A program made the position numbers and the translations under genes. Shown piece after piece: positions 44,057 through 51,594 of a stretch of DNA of 64,000 nt (its first letter is position 1; every line of letters begins with the position of its first letter). Under the pieces are notes generated by a model. It searched no databases, had not been told where the DNA came from, and worked only from the letters and a program-made list of their open reading frames with translations. The DNA comes from Rhodobiaceae bacterium (lineage in GTDB: Bacteria > Pseudomonadota > Alphaproteobacteria > Rhizobiales > Tepidamorphaceae), in NCBI GenBank assembly GCA_020637855.1, contig JACKJR010000001.1, positions 310,001 through 374,000 of the forward strand, in the 5' to 3' direction.

Positions 44057-45534
44057 TCGCGCATCACCTTCCCGTCATCATCGTGCTTGTGCCGCTGTTC
44101 GGCGCGCTCCTGAGCGCGCTGACAAAGCGCGGAGCCGTGGCCTGGGGGATTGCCCTGATCGCGACAGTGCTGACTCTGGCAGCCACGATCGGCCTGCTGG
44201 GACATGTACTGCATGACGGCGTGATTTCATACGAAATCGGTGGTTGGGCGCCGCCAATCGGCATTGAGTACCGGGTCGATATGGCCAATGCGCTGGTCAT
44301 CCTGATCGTGGCCACGATCGCAACCGTGATCATGCCCTATGCCCGCGTCAGCGTGGCCAAGGAACTCGCGGCGGATCAGCAAGCGTGGTTCTACACCATG
44401 TACATGCTGTGCGTGGCCGGCCTGATCGGCATCGCGGTCACAGGCGACGCCTTCAACGCTTTCGTGTTCCTGGAAGTTTCGTCGCTCGCCACCTACACGA
44501 TGATCGCGCTCGGCCAGAGCCGCCGTTCGCTGCTGTCGGCCTACCAGTATCTGATCATGGGCACGATTGGCGCGACCTTTTACATCATCGGCATCGGTCT
44601 CCTGCTGACCATCACCGGCACGCTGAACTTCGTCGATCTCGCCGCGCGCATCGCCGTTACGCCATATGACCGCGCGATGCTGACCGCGCTTGCATTCATC
44701 ACCGTTGGTATCGGTCTCAAGCTGGCGCTGTTCCCGCTTCATGTCTGGCTTCCGAACGCCTATGCGAGAGCGCCCTCCACGGGCACCGCGCTGCTCGCTT
44801 CGACCGCGACCAAGGTCGCCGTCTATCTGCTGATCCGCGTCTATTTCAACGTCTTCGGCATCAGCAACATCGTTGGCGATGTTCCGGTACTGGAACTGCT
44901 TCTGGTCCTCTCCATCGCGGCGATGTTCTTTGCCTCTTTCGTCGCCGTGTTCGAGAAGAACGTGAAGCGGCTGCTCGCGTATTCCTCAGTCGCCCAGGTC
45001 GGCTACATGATCCTCGGTCTTTCCATGGCCACCTCCACTGCGCTGACCGGCACACTGGTGCATCTGGCCAATCACGCCATGATGAAAGGCGCTGCGTTCC
45101 TGGCCATCGGCGCCGTTTCCTATCAGCTCGGTTCCGTCAGCCTTGAGCGCATGAAGGGCATCGGCCGCGTCATGCCGGTCACCATGGGCTGTTTCGTCGT
45201 TGCCGGCTTGAGCCTGATCGGCGTCCCCGGCACCGTGGGCTTCATCTCGAAGTATTATCTGGTCGTCGCCGCTTTCGAAAAAGGCTGGTGGTGGCTGGCC
45301 TTCATGATCGTCGCAAGCTCGCTGATCGCGGTCTTCTACGTCGGCCGTGTCGTTGAAGTGGCCTGGTTTGCCGAGCCCAGCAAGGAAGCGGCAAAACTCA
45401 AGGAAGCCCCGCTCTCCTTGTTGCTGCCGACCGTTGCCCTTGCTGCTGCATGCGTCTTCTTCGGCGTCGATGCCTCGCTCACGGCGGGTCTTGCCGAGGC
45501 TGCGGCCAATGCCCTGTTCGGAGGTTCGCTATGA
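44053..45534 (+). CDS. mnhD: Mrp-type antiporter subunit D (NuoM/N-like), first copy
   Basis: 493 residues with about 14 membrane helices. The proton-channel core shows FVFLEVSSLATYTMIALGQ, the KLALFPLHVWLPNAYARAPS motif, VFEKNVKRLLAYSSVAQVGYMILG and HLANHAMMKGAAFLAIG. It is expected to move protons or cations as one of the antiporter-like units. The stop overlaps the next start by 4 bases. Confidence 0.93.
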   Translation: MIAHHLPVIIVLVPLFGALLSALTKRGAVAWGIALIATVLTLAATIGLLGHVLHDGVISYEIGGWAPPIGIEYRVDMANALVILIVATIATVIMPYARVSVAKELAADQQAWFYTMYMLCVAGLIGIAVTGDAFNAFVFLEVSSLATYTMIALGQSRRSLLSAYQYLIMGTIGATFYIIGIGLLLTITGTLNFVDLAARIAVTPYDRAMLTALAFITVGIGLKLALFPLHVWLPNAYARAPSTGTALLASTATKVAVYLLIRVYFNVFGISNIVGDVPVLELLLVLSIAAMFFASFVAVFEKNVKRLLAYSSVAQVGYMILGLSMATSTALTGTLVHLANHAMMKGAAFLAIGAVSYQLGSVSLERMKGIGRVMPVTMGCFVVAGLSLIGVPGTVGFISKYYLVVAAFEKGWWWLAFMIVASSLIAVFYVGRVVEVAWFAEPSKEAAKLKEAPLSLLLPTVALAAACVFFGVDASLTAGLAEAAANALFGGSL

Positions 45535-47018
45535 ACGGCGGTATCTTTCCGGAGGGCAACACCGTGATGGCGCTGACTTTGATCGTGCCGCTGATTGGCG
45601 CGGTGCTGATCCCGTTGTTCCGTGCAAAGCCGAACATGCGCGAGACGGTGACGCTGATCACCGCCGGTGTCCTGTTCGATCTCGTCGTCATCCTTGCCGA
45701 CAAGGTACTGAAGGGCGGCGTACCCTCGCTGCCGCCGCTCGAGGTGTTTGCAGGTCTCGAGATCAAGTTCGAGATCGAGCCGCTCGGCATGATCTTTGCG
45801 CTGGTTGCCTCGACGCTGTGGATCGTCAACTCGATCTATTCGATCGGCTACATGCGCGGCAACAACGAGCCGCGCCAGACGCCGTTCTACATCTGCTTTG
45901 CGGTGGCGATCTTCGCAACGCTCGGCATCGCTTTCGCGGCCAACCTGTTCACGCTGTTCCTTTTCTACGAGGTGCTGACGCTCTCGACCTATCCGCTGGT
46001 CACCCACAAGGCCAACGATGATGCGAAAAAGGCAGGCCGCGTCTATCTCGTGCTGCTGCTGGCGACTTCGATGCTGCTGCTGCTGCCGGCGATCATCTGG
46101 ACCGGCGCCCTTGCCGGAACGCTCGATTTCGTGCCCGGCGGCATTCTTGCGGGCAAGGTGTCGCCAGCGATGATGGGCGTGCTGCTGTTCCTGTTCGTCT
46201 ACGGAATCGGCAAGGCCGCGGTCATGCCGGTGCATTTCTGGCTGCCCGCCGCCATGGTCGCGCCGACGCCGGTCTCCGCGCTGCTGCACGCGGTCGCGGT
46301 CGTCAAGGCCGGCGTGTTCTCCGTGGTCAAGATCGTCGTCTATGTCTTCGGTGTCGATGCGCTGCGCGAAGCCGGAACCGGCGACTGGCTCGCCTATGTC
46401 GCCGGTTTCACTGTCATCGTCGCTTCGCTCGTTGCGTTGCGGCAGGACAACCTGAAGAAGCGGCTCGCCTTCTCGACCATCAGCCAGTTGTCCTATGTCG
46501 TGCTCGCCACCGCGATCCTGACGCCGATTTCGCTGGTTGGCGCGGCGATGCATATCGCCGCCCACGCGGTTTCCAAGATCACGCTGTTCTTTGCCGCAGG
46601 CTCGATCTACACGGCCGCGCATCTGACCGAGGTTTCGCAGCTCAACGGTATCGGCCGGCGCATGCCCTGGACGATGACAGCCTTTGCCATCGGCGCGCTG
46701 TCGATGATCGGCCTGCCGCCAACGGCTGGTTTCCTCGGCAAATGGTTCATGCTGACGGGCGCCGTGGAAACATCGCAATGGGTCCCGGTCGGGGTGATCG
46801 TCCTGTCGACCCTGCTCAACGCCGCTTATTTTCTGCCCATCATCTACAACGCCTTCTTCAAGGCACCGCCGAAGCCCGACAAGCATCACCCCGCTCATGG
46901 TGAGGCGCCGTGGCCGATCGTGCTGGCGCTGACGGCGACCGCGACGGGGACGGTTCTGCTGTTCTTCTTCCCCGGCGTGCCGCTGACTCTTGCCAAGATG
47001 ATGATGGGTCTCAATTAG
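45531..47018 (+). CDS. Antiporter-like subunit (NuoL/M family), second copy
   Basis: 495 residues. Key stretches are ANLFTLFLFYEVLTLSTYPLVTH, AAVMPVHFWLPAAMVAPTPVSALLHAVAVVKAG, LKKRLAFSTISQLSYVVLA and HIAAHAVSKITLFFAAGSI. The TPVSALLHA motif is closer to NuoL/MrpA than to MnhD, so this may be the MrpA-core equivalent. The ATG at 45531 lies in ATGA with the previous stop; the frame continues upstream but inside mnhD. Confidence 0.9.
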   Translation: MNGGIFPEGNTVMALTLIVPLIGAVLIPLFRAKPNMRETVTLITAGVLFDLVVILADKVLKGGVPSLPPLEVFAGLEIKFEIEPLGMIFALVASTLWIVNSIYSIGYMRGNNEPRQTPFYICFAVAIFATLGIAFAANLFTLFLFYEVLTLSTYPLVTHKANDDAKKAGRVYLVLLLATSMLLLLPAIIWTGALAGTLDFVPGGILAGKVSPAMMGVLLFLFVYGIGKAAVMPVHFWLPAAMVAPTPVSALLHAVAVVKAGVFSVVKIVVYVFGVDALREAGTGDWLAYVAGFTVIVASLVALRQDNLKKRLAFSTISQLSYVVLATAILTPISLVGAAMHIAAHAVSKITLFFAAGSIYTAAHLTEVSQLNGIGRRMPWTMTAFAIGALSMIGLPPTAGFLGKWFMLTGAVETSQWVPVGVIVLSTLLNAAYFLPIIYNAFFKAPPKPDKHHPAHGEAPWPIVLALTATATGTVLLFFFPGVPLTLAKMMMGLN

Positions 47019-47029
47019 GAGCGACGCAG

Positions 47030-47293
47030 ATGGCTGACGACAAGAAGCTCCCGCCTGACCACGATCACTGGCTCGCCAGCGATGCGGCGATCCGCAATCT
47101 GTGGATCCTGCTGATCGCCGTTTTCGTGCTGTCGATCGTTGCCGAGATCGTCTGGCACCCGCATCCGCATTTTACGATGGATGCGATTTTCGGTTTTGGC
47201 GCCTGGTTCGGTCTGTTGACCGCCTTTGCCTTGGTCGTCGTGACGAAATCCTGGGCCATATTCGTGAAACGCAAGGACACCTACTATGACTGA
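47030..47293 (+). CDS. Small two-helix membrane protein of the antiporter operon
   Basis: 87 residues with two membrane helices (LWILLIAVFVLSIVAEIVW and FGFGAWFGLLTAFALVVVTKSWAIF) and the His-rich stretch WHPHPHF between them. AGGAG lies 8 bases before the start. It overlaps the next gene by 8 bases. From position it is likely an accessory subunit. Confidence 0.82.
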   Translation: MADDKKLPPDHDHWLASDAAIRNLWILLIAVFVLSIVAEIVWHPHPHFTMDAIFGFGAWFGLLTAFALVVVTKSWAIFVKRKDTYYD

Positions 47294-48965
47294 ACTTGCG
47301 ATCCCGCCCGGTCTGGTCCTCATTCTCGCCGGCCTGCTGCTGCCCCTGCTTAACGCGCAGCTTCGCGCAGCCGTTATCGCGATAGCGCCACTGATCACGC
47401 TGGCGCTGGTCTGGAACGTACCGGACGGCAACGTGCTGACGATAAGCTGGCTCGGCTACGAGCTTGTGCCGCTGGCCGGTGACAACCTCAGTCGCATGTT
47501 CGGTACGGTCTTTGCGATCATGGCGTTGATCGGCGGCATATTCGCGCTGAACCAGGCGCGCGTGGTCGAGCTTGCTGCCGCCTTCGTTTATGCAGGGTCT
47601 GCCGTCGGCGTGGTGTTTGCGGGCGACCTGATTACCGTTTTCGTGTTCTGGGAGCTGATGGCGATCGGCTCCACGCTGGTGATCATGAGCAATGGCGATG
47701 AGGCGTTCGGCCCCGGCATGCGCTATGCCGTCATCCACTTCTTCGGTGGCGTGGTCCTGATGGCCGGCATCGCCGGTGAGATTGCAACCACCGGCTCCAT
47801 CGCATTTCACCCGATGCAGACGGATTCCGTGTTCCGCTGGCTGATCCTGTTCGGCTTCGTGATCAACACCGGCGCTCCGCCGCTGCATCCCTGGCTGCCG
47901 GACGCCTATCCGAAGTCTTCGTGGTCGGGCATGGTGTTCCTCTCCGCCTTCACGACGAAGACGGCGGTCTACACCCTGATCCGCGGGTTCCCCGGCGCCG
48001 AGGTGCTGATCTGGGTCGGACTGTTCATGATCTTCTACGGGCTGATCTACGCCCTCAACGAGAATGACACCCGCCGCAAGCTCGCCTATTCGATTATCAA
48101 CCAGGTCGGCTTCATGGTCTGCGCCACCGGCATCGGTAATGAGATGGCGCTCAACGGGGCCGCCGCCCATGCCTTCGTGCACATCATCTATAAGGCGTTG
48201 CTGCTGATGTCTGCGGGCTCCGTGCTCTACGTGACGGGTATCAGCAAATTCACTCGGCTGGGCGGCCTGTTCCGTTCCATGCCGATGACGACGATCTGCT
48301 GCATCATCGGCGCCCTGTCGATCTCCGCGACACCGTTCACTTCAGGTTTTCCGGCCAAGTCGCTGATTGCCGGTGGCGCGGCTGAAGCACACATGGAGCT
48401 CGTCTGGCTGCTGCTGACCGCAGCCGTTGCCGGCGTGCTGATCGTGGCGATCAAGCTGCCCTGGTTCATCTTCTTCCAGAAGGACAGCGGCCTGCGTCCG
48501 CCCGAACCGCCGCTCAACATGCGCCTTGCCATGTATGCCGCATCGGCTTTGTGCATCGGCCTCGGTGTTTTCCCCGGCGTGCTCTATTCCATGCTGCCGC
48601 ATGCCACCGACTACAACCCGTATACGGGCGGGCACCTGGCCTCGCAGTTCCAGTTGCTTCTCGCCGGCACGATCGTCTTCTTCGCACTTTTGAAGTGGCT
48701 CAAGCGGACCGAGACGATCTCTCTGGATATCGACTGGTTCTGGCGGGGCTTCGGAAAACTGCTGGCGCGCGAGTTCGATGTCCGCACCGGTATCGCCTGG
48801 CAGGGGATTGCCTCGAATGTCACCAGCGTGGTGCAGCGGTTCGTAAGAACGATCTACAAGCACCACGGGCCGGAAGGCATGCTGGCCCGGACATGGCCAA
48901 CAGGTCTTATGGCGTTTTGGACGACCGTGTTGCTTGCTGCAACGCTAGTCCTTGCCTACGTCTGA
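47286..48965 (+). CDS. Antiporter-like subunit (NuoL/M/N family), third copy
   Basis: 559 residues. The core shows FVFWELMAIGSTLVIMSNG, GAPPLHPWLPDAYPKSSWSGMVFLSAFTTKTAVYTLIRGF, RRKLAYSIINQVGFMVCATG and HAFVHIIYKALLLMSAGS. It has an extra C-terminal extension with an amphipathic stretch (RFVRTIYKHHGPEGMLARTWPTG) before a last membrane helix. It ends the operon. Confidence 0.9.
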   Translation: MTELAIPPGLVLILAGLLLPLLNAQLRAAVIAIAPLITLALVWNVPDGNVLTISWLGYELVPLAGDNLSRMFGTVFAIMALIGGIFALNQARVVELAAAFVYAGSAVGVVFAGDLITVFVFWELMAIGSTLVIMSNGDEAFGPGMRYAVIHFFGGVVLMAGIAGEIATTGSIAFHPMQTDSVFRWLILFGFVINTGAPPLHPWLPDAYPKSSWSGMVFLSAFTTKTAVYTLIRGFPGAEVLIWVGLFMIFYGLIYALNENDTRRKLAYSIINQVGFMVCATGIGNEMALNGAAAHAFVHIIYKALLLMSAGSVLYVTGISKFTRLGGLFRSMPMTTICCIIGALSISATPFTSGFPAKSLIAGGAAEAHMELVWLLLTAAVAGVLIVAIKLPWFIFFQKDSGLRPPEPPLNMRLAMYAASALCIGLGVFPGVLYSMLPHATDYNPYTGGHLASQFQLLLAGTIVFFALLKWLKRTETISLDIDWFWRGFGKLLAREFDVRTGIAWQGIASNVTSVVQRFVRTIYKHHGPEGMLARTWPTGLMAFWTTVLLAATLVLAYV

Positions 48966-48998
48966 TCTGATTTATTCAGTTCATGGCTATCGTGAATT

Positions 48999-49026
48999 CG
49001 CAATGCCTCTTTACAGAGGAGTTGCG
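48999..49026 (+). terminator. Two-part stem-loop after the antiporter operon
   Basis: CGCAA (48999-49003) pairs with TTGCG (49022-49026), and inside it CCTCT pairs with AGAGG around TTAC, with a 2x2 internal loop. It begins 33 bases after the stop of the last subunit. No T-run follows, so it may protect the mRNA end or attenuate rather than terminate. Confidence 0.45.
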
Positions 49027-49097
49027 TAATGCTCTTTCTGATTGAAATTTCTTATGGATCCATCGAATGCACGCAGTGATTGTATTTTCTTGTGTTT

Positions 49098-49125
49098 TTG
49101 TAAAGTAAATTTAATTCCGTATAAT
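49098..49125 (+). promoter_or_regulatory. Promoter of mucR
   Basis: TTGTAA (49098-49103), a 16-base spacer and a perfect TATAAT (49120-49125) stand in an AT-rich block (about 49080-49140) unlike its surroundings. The predicted leader is about 145 bases. MucR-type proteins bind AT-rich sites with T-A steps and repress their own genes, so this block may be the autoregulatory site (inference). Confidence 0.6.
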
Positions 49126-49276
49126 TGTTTTAGTGCATCAAATCAGTTAAACGCAGCGACATTAGGTTGTCTCCGGTGAATTCGGGGCGTGTACCTGGCG
49201 ATATGAATGCGACAATTTGTATCGTGGTTTGATGCGGGCAAGTTCGCGGCAAAGTCAAAAACACAAGGAAGTATTT

Positions 49277-49696
49277 ATGGAAGACACAGCTCGTAATGAG
49301 CATCTTATTGAGCTCACGGCGGATATTGTTGCAGCTTATGTCGGCAACAATCCTTTGCAAATGGCCGAGTTGCCGGGTTTGATTTCGCAAGTTCACTCCG
49401 CGCTCAGTGGGATCACGACCGGTGCCGCTGAAGAGCCTGCCGAACCTCTCAAGCCTGCGGTTTCCGTGCGCAAATCCGTTACCCCTGAATACATCGTCTG
49501 TCTCGAGGACGGAAAGAAGTTCAAGTCATTGAAGCGTCACTTGCGCACGCATTATGACCTGACGCCCGAACAGTATCGCGAGAAGTGGGGCTTGCCCGCG
49601 GACTACCCGATGGTGGCGCCCTCTTATGCGGAAGCCCGCTCCAAGCTTGCCAAGGAAATGGGCCTTGGCCAGAAGCGCCGTCGCGGCCGCAAGTAG
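49277..49696 (+). CDS. mucR: MucR/Ros family transcriptional regulator
   Basis: A 139-residue zinc-finger regulator. The finger reads EYIVCLEDGKKFKSLKRHLRTHYDL: C75, D78, H88 and H92, so the second cysteine of the Ros finger is aspartate. The N-terminal half (ELTADIVAAYVGNNPLQMAELPGLISQVHSAL) is the oligomerisation region. MucR acts as an H-NS-like global regulator of exopolysaccharide, motility and cell-cycle genes. The ATG at 49277 fits the family start. The C-terminus is very basic (GQKRRRGRK). Confidence 0.95.
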   Translation: MEDTARNEHLIELTADIVAAYVGNNPLQMAELPGLISQVHSALSGITTGAAEEPAEPLKPAVSVRKSVTPEYIVCLEDGKKFKSLKRHLRTHYDLTPEQYREKWGLPADYPMVAPSYAEARSKLAKEMGLGQKRRRGRK

Positions 49697-49722
49697 AAGC
49701 ATTCTGTTTTCAAAATTCGAAG

Positions 49723-49755
49723 CGCCGCTTCCGTTCAGACCGGAGGCGGCGTTTC
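49723..49755 (+). terminator. Probable terminator of mucR
   Basis: CGCCGCTTCCG (49723-49733) pairs with CGGAGGCGGCG (49741-49751), one G-T pair, loop of seven, then TTTCC. It may also serve the convergent small gene. Confidence 0.6.
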
Positions 49756-49771
49756 CGCGTCTGGGGATTGC

Positions 49772-50077
49772 TTACTTGAAAGCAGGTTCTCGTACCAGTT
49801 CGCTCTTGAGCGCAGCCTTCAGCAACAGGTGTCGGTTGGCATCATAGCTCCAGTGACCGGTCAGTGCCTTGCTGCGTTCGTTTCGCAGTGCCTTTTCCAG
49901 CCAACGCACGACCTGGGGGTTCCGGGCTTTTCCAAGCCCGTCCGGCGCGCGCAACACCTTAAGGGCGCGCATCCGGTCATAGCGGCGCCCGTGATCTGCG
50001 AGCTGACCGGTTACAACATCGCGAGCGGCTTCGGCGAGCTTGGTGTCCAGGGTTTCCGGTTTCATCAAATCCGTCAT
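49772..50077 (-). CDS. Small conserved protein of unknown function
   Basis: 101 residues, charged and helical, with no membrane segment: LDTKLAEAARDVVTGQLADHGRRYDRMRALKVLR then VVRWLEKALRNERSKALTGHWSYDANRHLLLKAAL. A GGAAAG lies before the ATG. It converges on mucR. The 200 bases upstream, to the IS target site at 50279, hold no other gene. Confidence 0.65.
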   Translation of the reverse strand: MTDLMKPETLDTKLAEAARDVVTGQLADHGRRYDRMRALKVLRAPDGLGKARNPQVVRWLEKALRNERSKALTGHWSYDANRHLLLKAALKSELVREPAFK

Positions 50078-50278
50078 CTTCTTTCCATGGGGGCAATGTC
50101 CTCATGGTGAGCCAGCGAATGAACGGGGGGACAACTTGGCCGGAGAAATGCACGCAACACACGCTACAAGCCGAAACCGGTAGGATTTTGTGCCCGATAT
50201 CTCTGTTTCGGCGGCGAAAGGGCATGGAATCTTGACTTATCCCCACCGATCACGACTTGGCGGAAGATGAAAAATAGG

Positions 50279-50286
50279 AAAATAAT
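50279..50286. other. Left copy of the IS target-site duplication
   Basis: AAAATAAT directly before the left inverted repeat, repeated at 52626-52633 after the right one. Eight bases is the duplication length of IS1595-family elements. Confidence 0.9.
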
Positions 50287-50324
50287 CCTAATTATATACT
50301 TGACGTACCAAGCGCCGATTCGTA
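50287..50324 (+). repeat. Left inverted repeat with inward promoter
   Basis: Perfect over 24 bases with the right end. TTGACG at 50300-50305 lies 17 bases before TATCTA (50323-50328), a weak inward promoter that would read the 63-residue gene. Confidence 0.75.
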
Positions 50325-50379
50325 TCTAGTCAGGGCGTGACAGGCCGGTGCGGTGCGTCAGGGAAACGGGAAGTTTCCT

Positions 50380-50571
50380 ATGGCCAAGGAAGTCGAAGAG
50401 AAGGAAATCGAGATCACGCCACAGATGATTGAGGCGGGGGTCGCTATTCTGGACGAACTTCAGGGGGAAGTTGGGTCAGCTTATTTGGTAAGGGAAATAT
50501 ATTTGGCCATGGCAGGCCGCTCTTCTTCATGTGGCGAGCGCGAGATGTCTTTATCCAAAGAACGCTTATGA
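50380..50571 (+). CDS. Small passenger protein in the IS element
   Basis: 63 residues, acidic and helical: EKEIEITPQMIEAGVAILDELQGEVGSAYLVREIYLAMAG. The ITPxMIEAG...YLVREIYLAM pattern resembles small hypothetical proteins common in Hyphomicrobiales, which supports it as real. A longer start at 50353 is possible. Its last 128 bases overlap, antiparallel, the 3' end of the HEPN-motif gene. Confidence 0.55.
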   Translation: MAKEVEEKEIEITPQMIEAGVAILDELQGEVGSAYLVREIYLAMAGRSSSCGEREMSLSKERL

Positions 50572-51034
50572 ATTGACCCAAGGCAATTGTCTTTACGAGA
50601 TTGTCGCCAATCTCATCAAGCGTTGTTAGGCAACCCAAATGGAGTGTCGGGGCTGAGGCTCTAGCGCGGCGGAATTCGATCTTTTGGCCCTTCCTGGGAA
50701 CCATTGAGTGAGAGTGTAGAAGTATGTTGCGGTTTTCGCGAAGGCGATTGAAGCACGCTGCCGCAAACTCAATGTGTTTCATGCCAATTTTGGAAATGTT
50801 ACGAGTGCTCGCTAAGGTCAGGAGCGCATCGGTTTTGGACTGGTTGCCCATTGACATGGCTACAGGGGCAGATGCCGGTGAATTTGACATAAATCCAGCG
50901 ACGAGCATGGACATATAGTGCTCTGTCATATTCCATTCGATGGACAGCAGGCCTAAGGCGTGGAGATATATCCCAGCATTCTCAGTGTGATGCCAATCGG
51001 GATCAAATATTGGTTCTTCTTCGGAGTCGCTCAT
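50444..51034 (-). CDS. Passenger protein with a HEPN-type R-x4-H motif
   Basis: 196 residues, mainly helical. After SIEWNMTEHYMSMLVAGFM comes NRLRENRNILLHSHS, in which R102-N-I-L-L-H107 (50714-50731) fits the HEPN ribonuclease motif (R, polar residue, three residues, H). HEPN proteins act as toxins, abortive-infection or CRISPR effectors. The assignment rests on this motif and the helical character only. The ATG at 51034 overlaps the start of a divergent 48-residue gene in one CATG; the frame extends to 51100. Confidence 0.6.
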   Translation of the reverse strand: MSDSEEEPIFDPDWHHTENAGIYLHALGLLSIEWNMTEHYMSMLVAGFMSNSPASAPVAMSMGNQSKTDALLTLASTRNISKIGMKHIEFAAACFNRLRENRNILLHSHSMVPRKGQKIEFRRARASAPTLHLGCLTTLDEIGDNLVKTIALGQFISVLWIKTSRARHMKKSGLPWPNIFPLPNKLTQLPPEVRPE

Positions 51035-51179
51035 GATCGATACCAAGGGAGATAAGGGTTTAGAGGCCGGCGACGATGTTCTCCGGCGCATGCTGAACAC
51101 GCCACCCGATCCTAAGGTTGAAAAGCCTGCAAAGCAGCCATCTGAAAAAATCGATTCACAATTACAAAAGAATCGGTAG
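51033..51179 (+). CDS. 48-residue passenger protein divergent from the HEPN-motif gene
   Basis: MIDTKGDKGLEAGDDVLRRM, then LNTPPDPKVEKPAKQPSEKI and a short tail. The LRRMLNTPP block followed by a Lys/Pro tail is typical of small proteins on mobile elements in alphaproteobacteria (pattern memory, not a search). GGAG lies 7 bases before the ATG, better than the signal of the opposing gene. The two start codons share CATG at 51032-51035. Confidence 0.55.
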   Translation: MIDTKGDKGLEAGDDVLRRMLNTPPDPKVEKPAKQPSEKIDSQLQKNR

Positions 51180-51280
51180 GGTATCTTTACCCCAAACTGG
51201 GTTTCCCTGATCTATCCGTATATCAGGGTGGGAGCCGCGCCGAAGCGCGACATCCCTTATTGTAAGCCTGAGTTCACGCG

Positions 51281-51400
51281 CTACGAACGCGTGGGCAAAG
51301 AACGGCAATGCGAACGAACATGTTCGACCTTGCCAAACCGGACCCTCACGTAATCCACTACGTGAACCGGCATCGGCCAAGTGCAGTATGCCTGAGACAT
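51281..51400 (-). CDS. 39-residue passenger protein
   Basis: MSQAYCTWPMPVHVVDYVRV then RFGKVEHVRSHCRSLPTRS. A perfect AAGGAGG lies 7 bases before the ATG at 51400, the best ribosome binding site in the element. Two Cys and two His are present but no finger pattern is clear. It is downstream of the transposase in the same direction. No family recognised. Confidence 0.5.
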   Translation of the reverse strand: MSQAYCTWPMPVHVVDYVRVRFGKVEHVRSHCRSLPTRS

Positions 51401-51527
51401 GGCTGCACCTCCTTTCGGTATACGGGGTAAAGCCCGTGCTCCGAGACGGCCTATCCGCCCCCTGCAACAGGCGGTGTGGTCGTTCGGAGTCCGAAAGTAG
51501 CCAACAGAATAGTTATGACGATTCGCG

Positions 51528-51563
51528 AGCGTCGGCAAAGACCTAACCGACGCTTTTGTTTTT
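51528..51563 (+). terminator. Plus-strand intrinsic terminator inside the IS
   Basis: AGCGTCGG (51528-51535) pairs with CCGACGCT (51547-51554) around 11 bases and is followed by TTTGTTTTT. It would stop rightward transcripts just before they run antisense into the transposase gene. Confidence 0.75.
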
Positions 51564-51594
51564 CATCCACGATATGAATTTGCGCGCCTTCTGT

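Larger units (their letters stand above)
51191..51565. other. Hairpin-dense segment of the IS element
   Basis: Nearly the whole stretch can fold locally. Stems are CCCTGAT/ATCAGGG (51205, 51222), CGCGC/GCGCG (51236, 51245), CACGCG/CGCGTG (51275, 51288), CGAACA/TGTTCG (51315), TCACGTA/TACGTGA (51346, 51359), GTGCAG/CTGCAC (51381, 51403), ACGGG/CCCGT (51422, 51433), CCGCC/GGCGG (51455, 51470) and TTCGGA/TCCGAA (51483, 51490), then a terminator. A structured RNA is possible. It overlaps a small minus-strand frame. Confidence 0.4.

Noticed and set aside
45336..46898. 520-residue open frame on the minus strand
   Set aside because: Antisense to the second antiporter subunit, with a composition of Arg, Asp, Gln and His typical of shadow frames in GC-rich DNA and no domain.
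49029..49079. 16-codon frame with GAGGAG before mucR
   Set aside because: Lies upstream of the likely mucR promoter, so it would not be in its leader; its ribosome binding site is part of a hairpin that better fits the end of the antiporter operon.
51162..51467. 101-residue minus frame in the IS
   Set aside because: Overlaps the 39-residue gene in another frame; no ribosome binding site, composition like a shadow.
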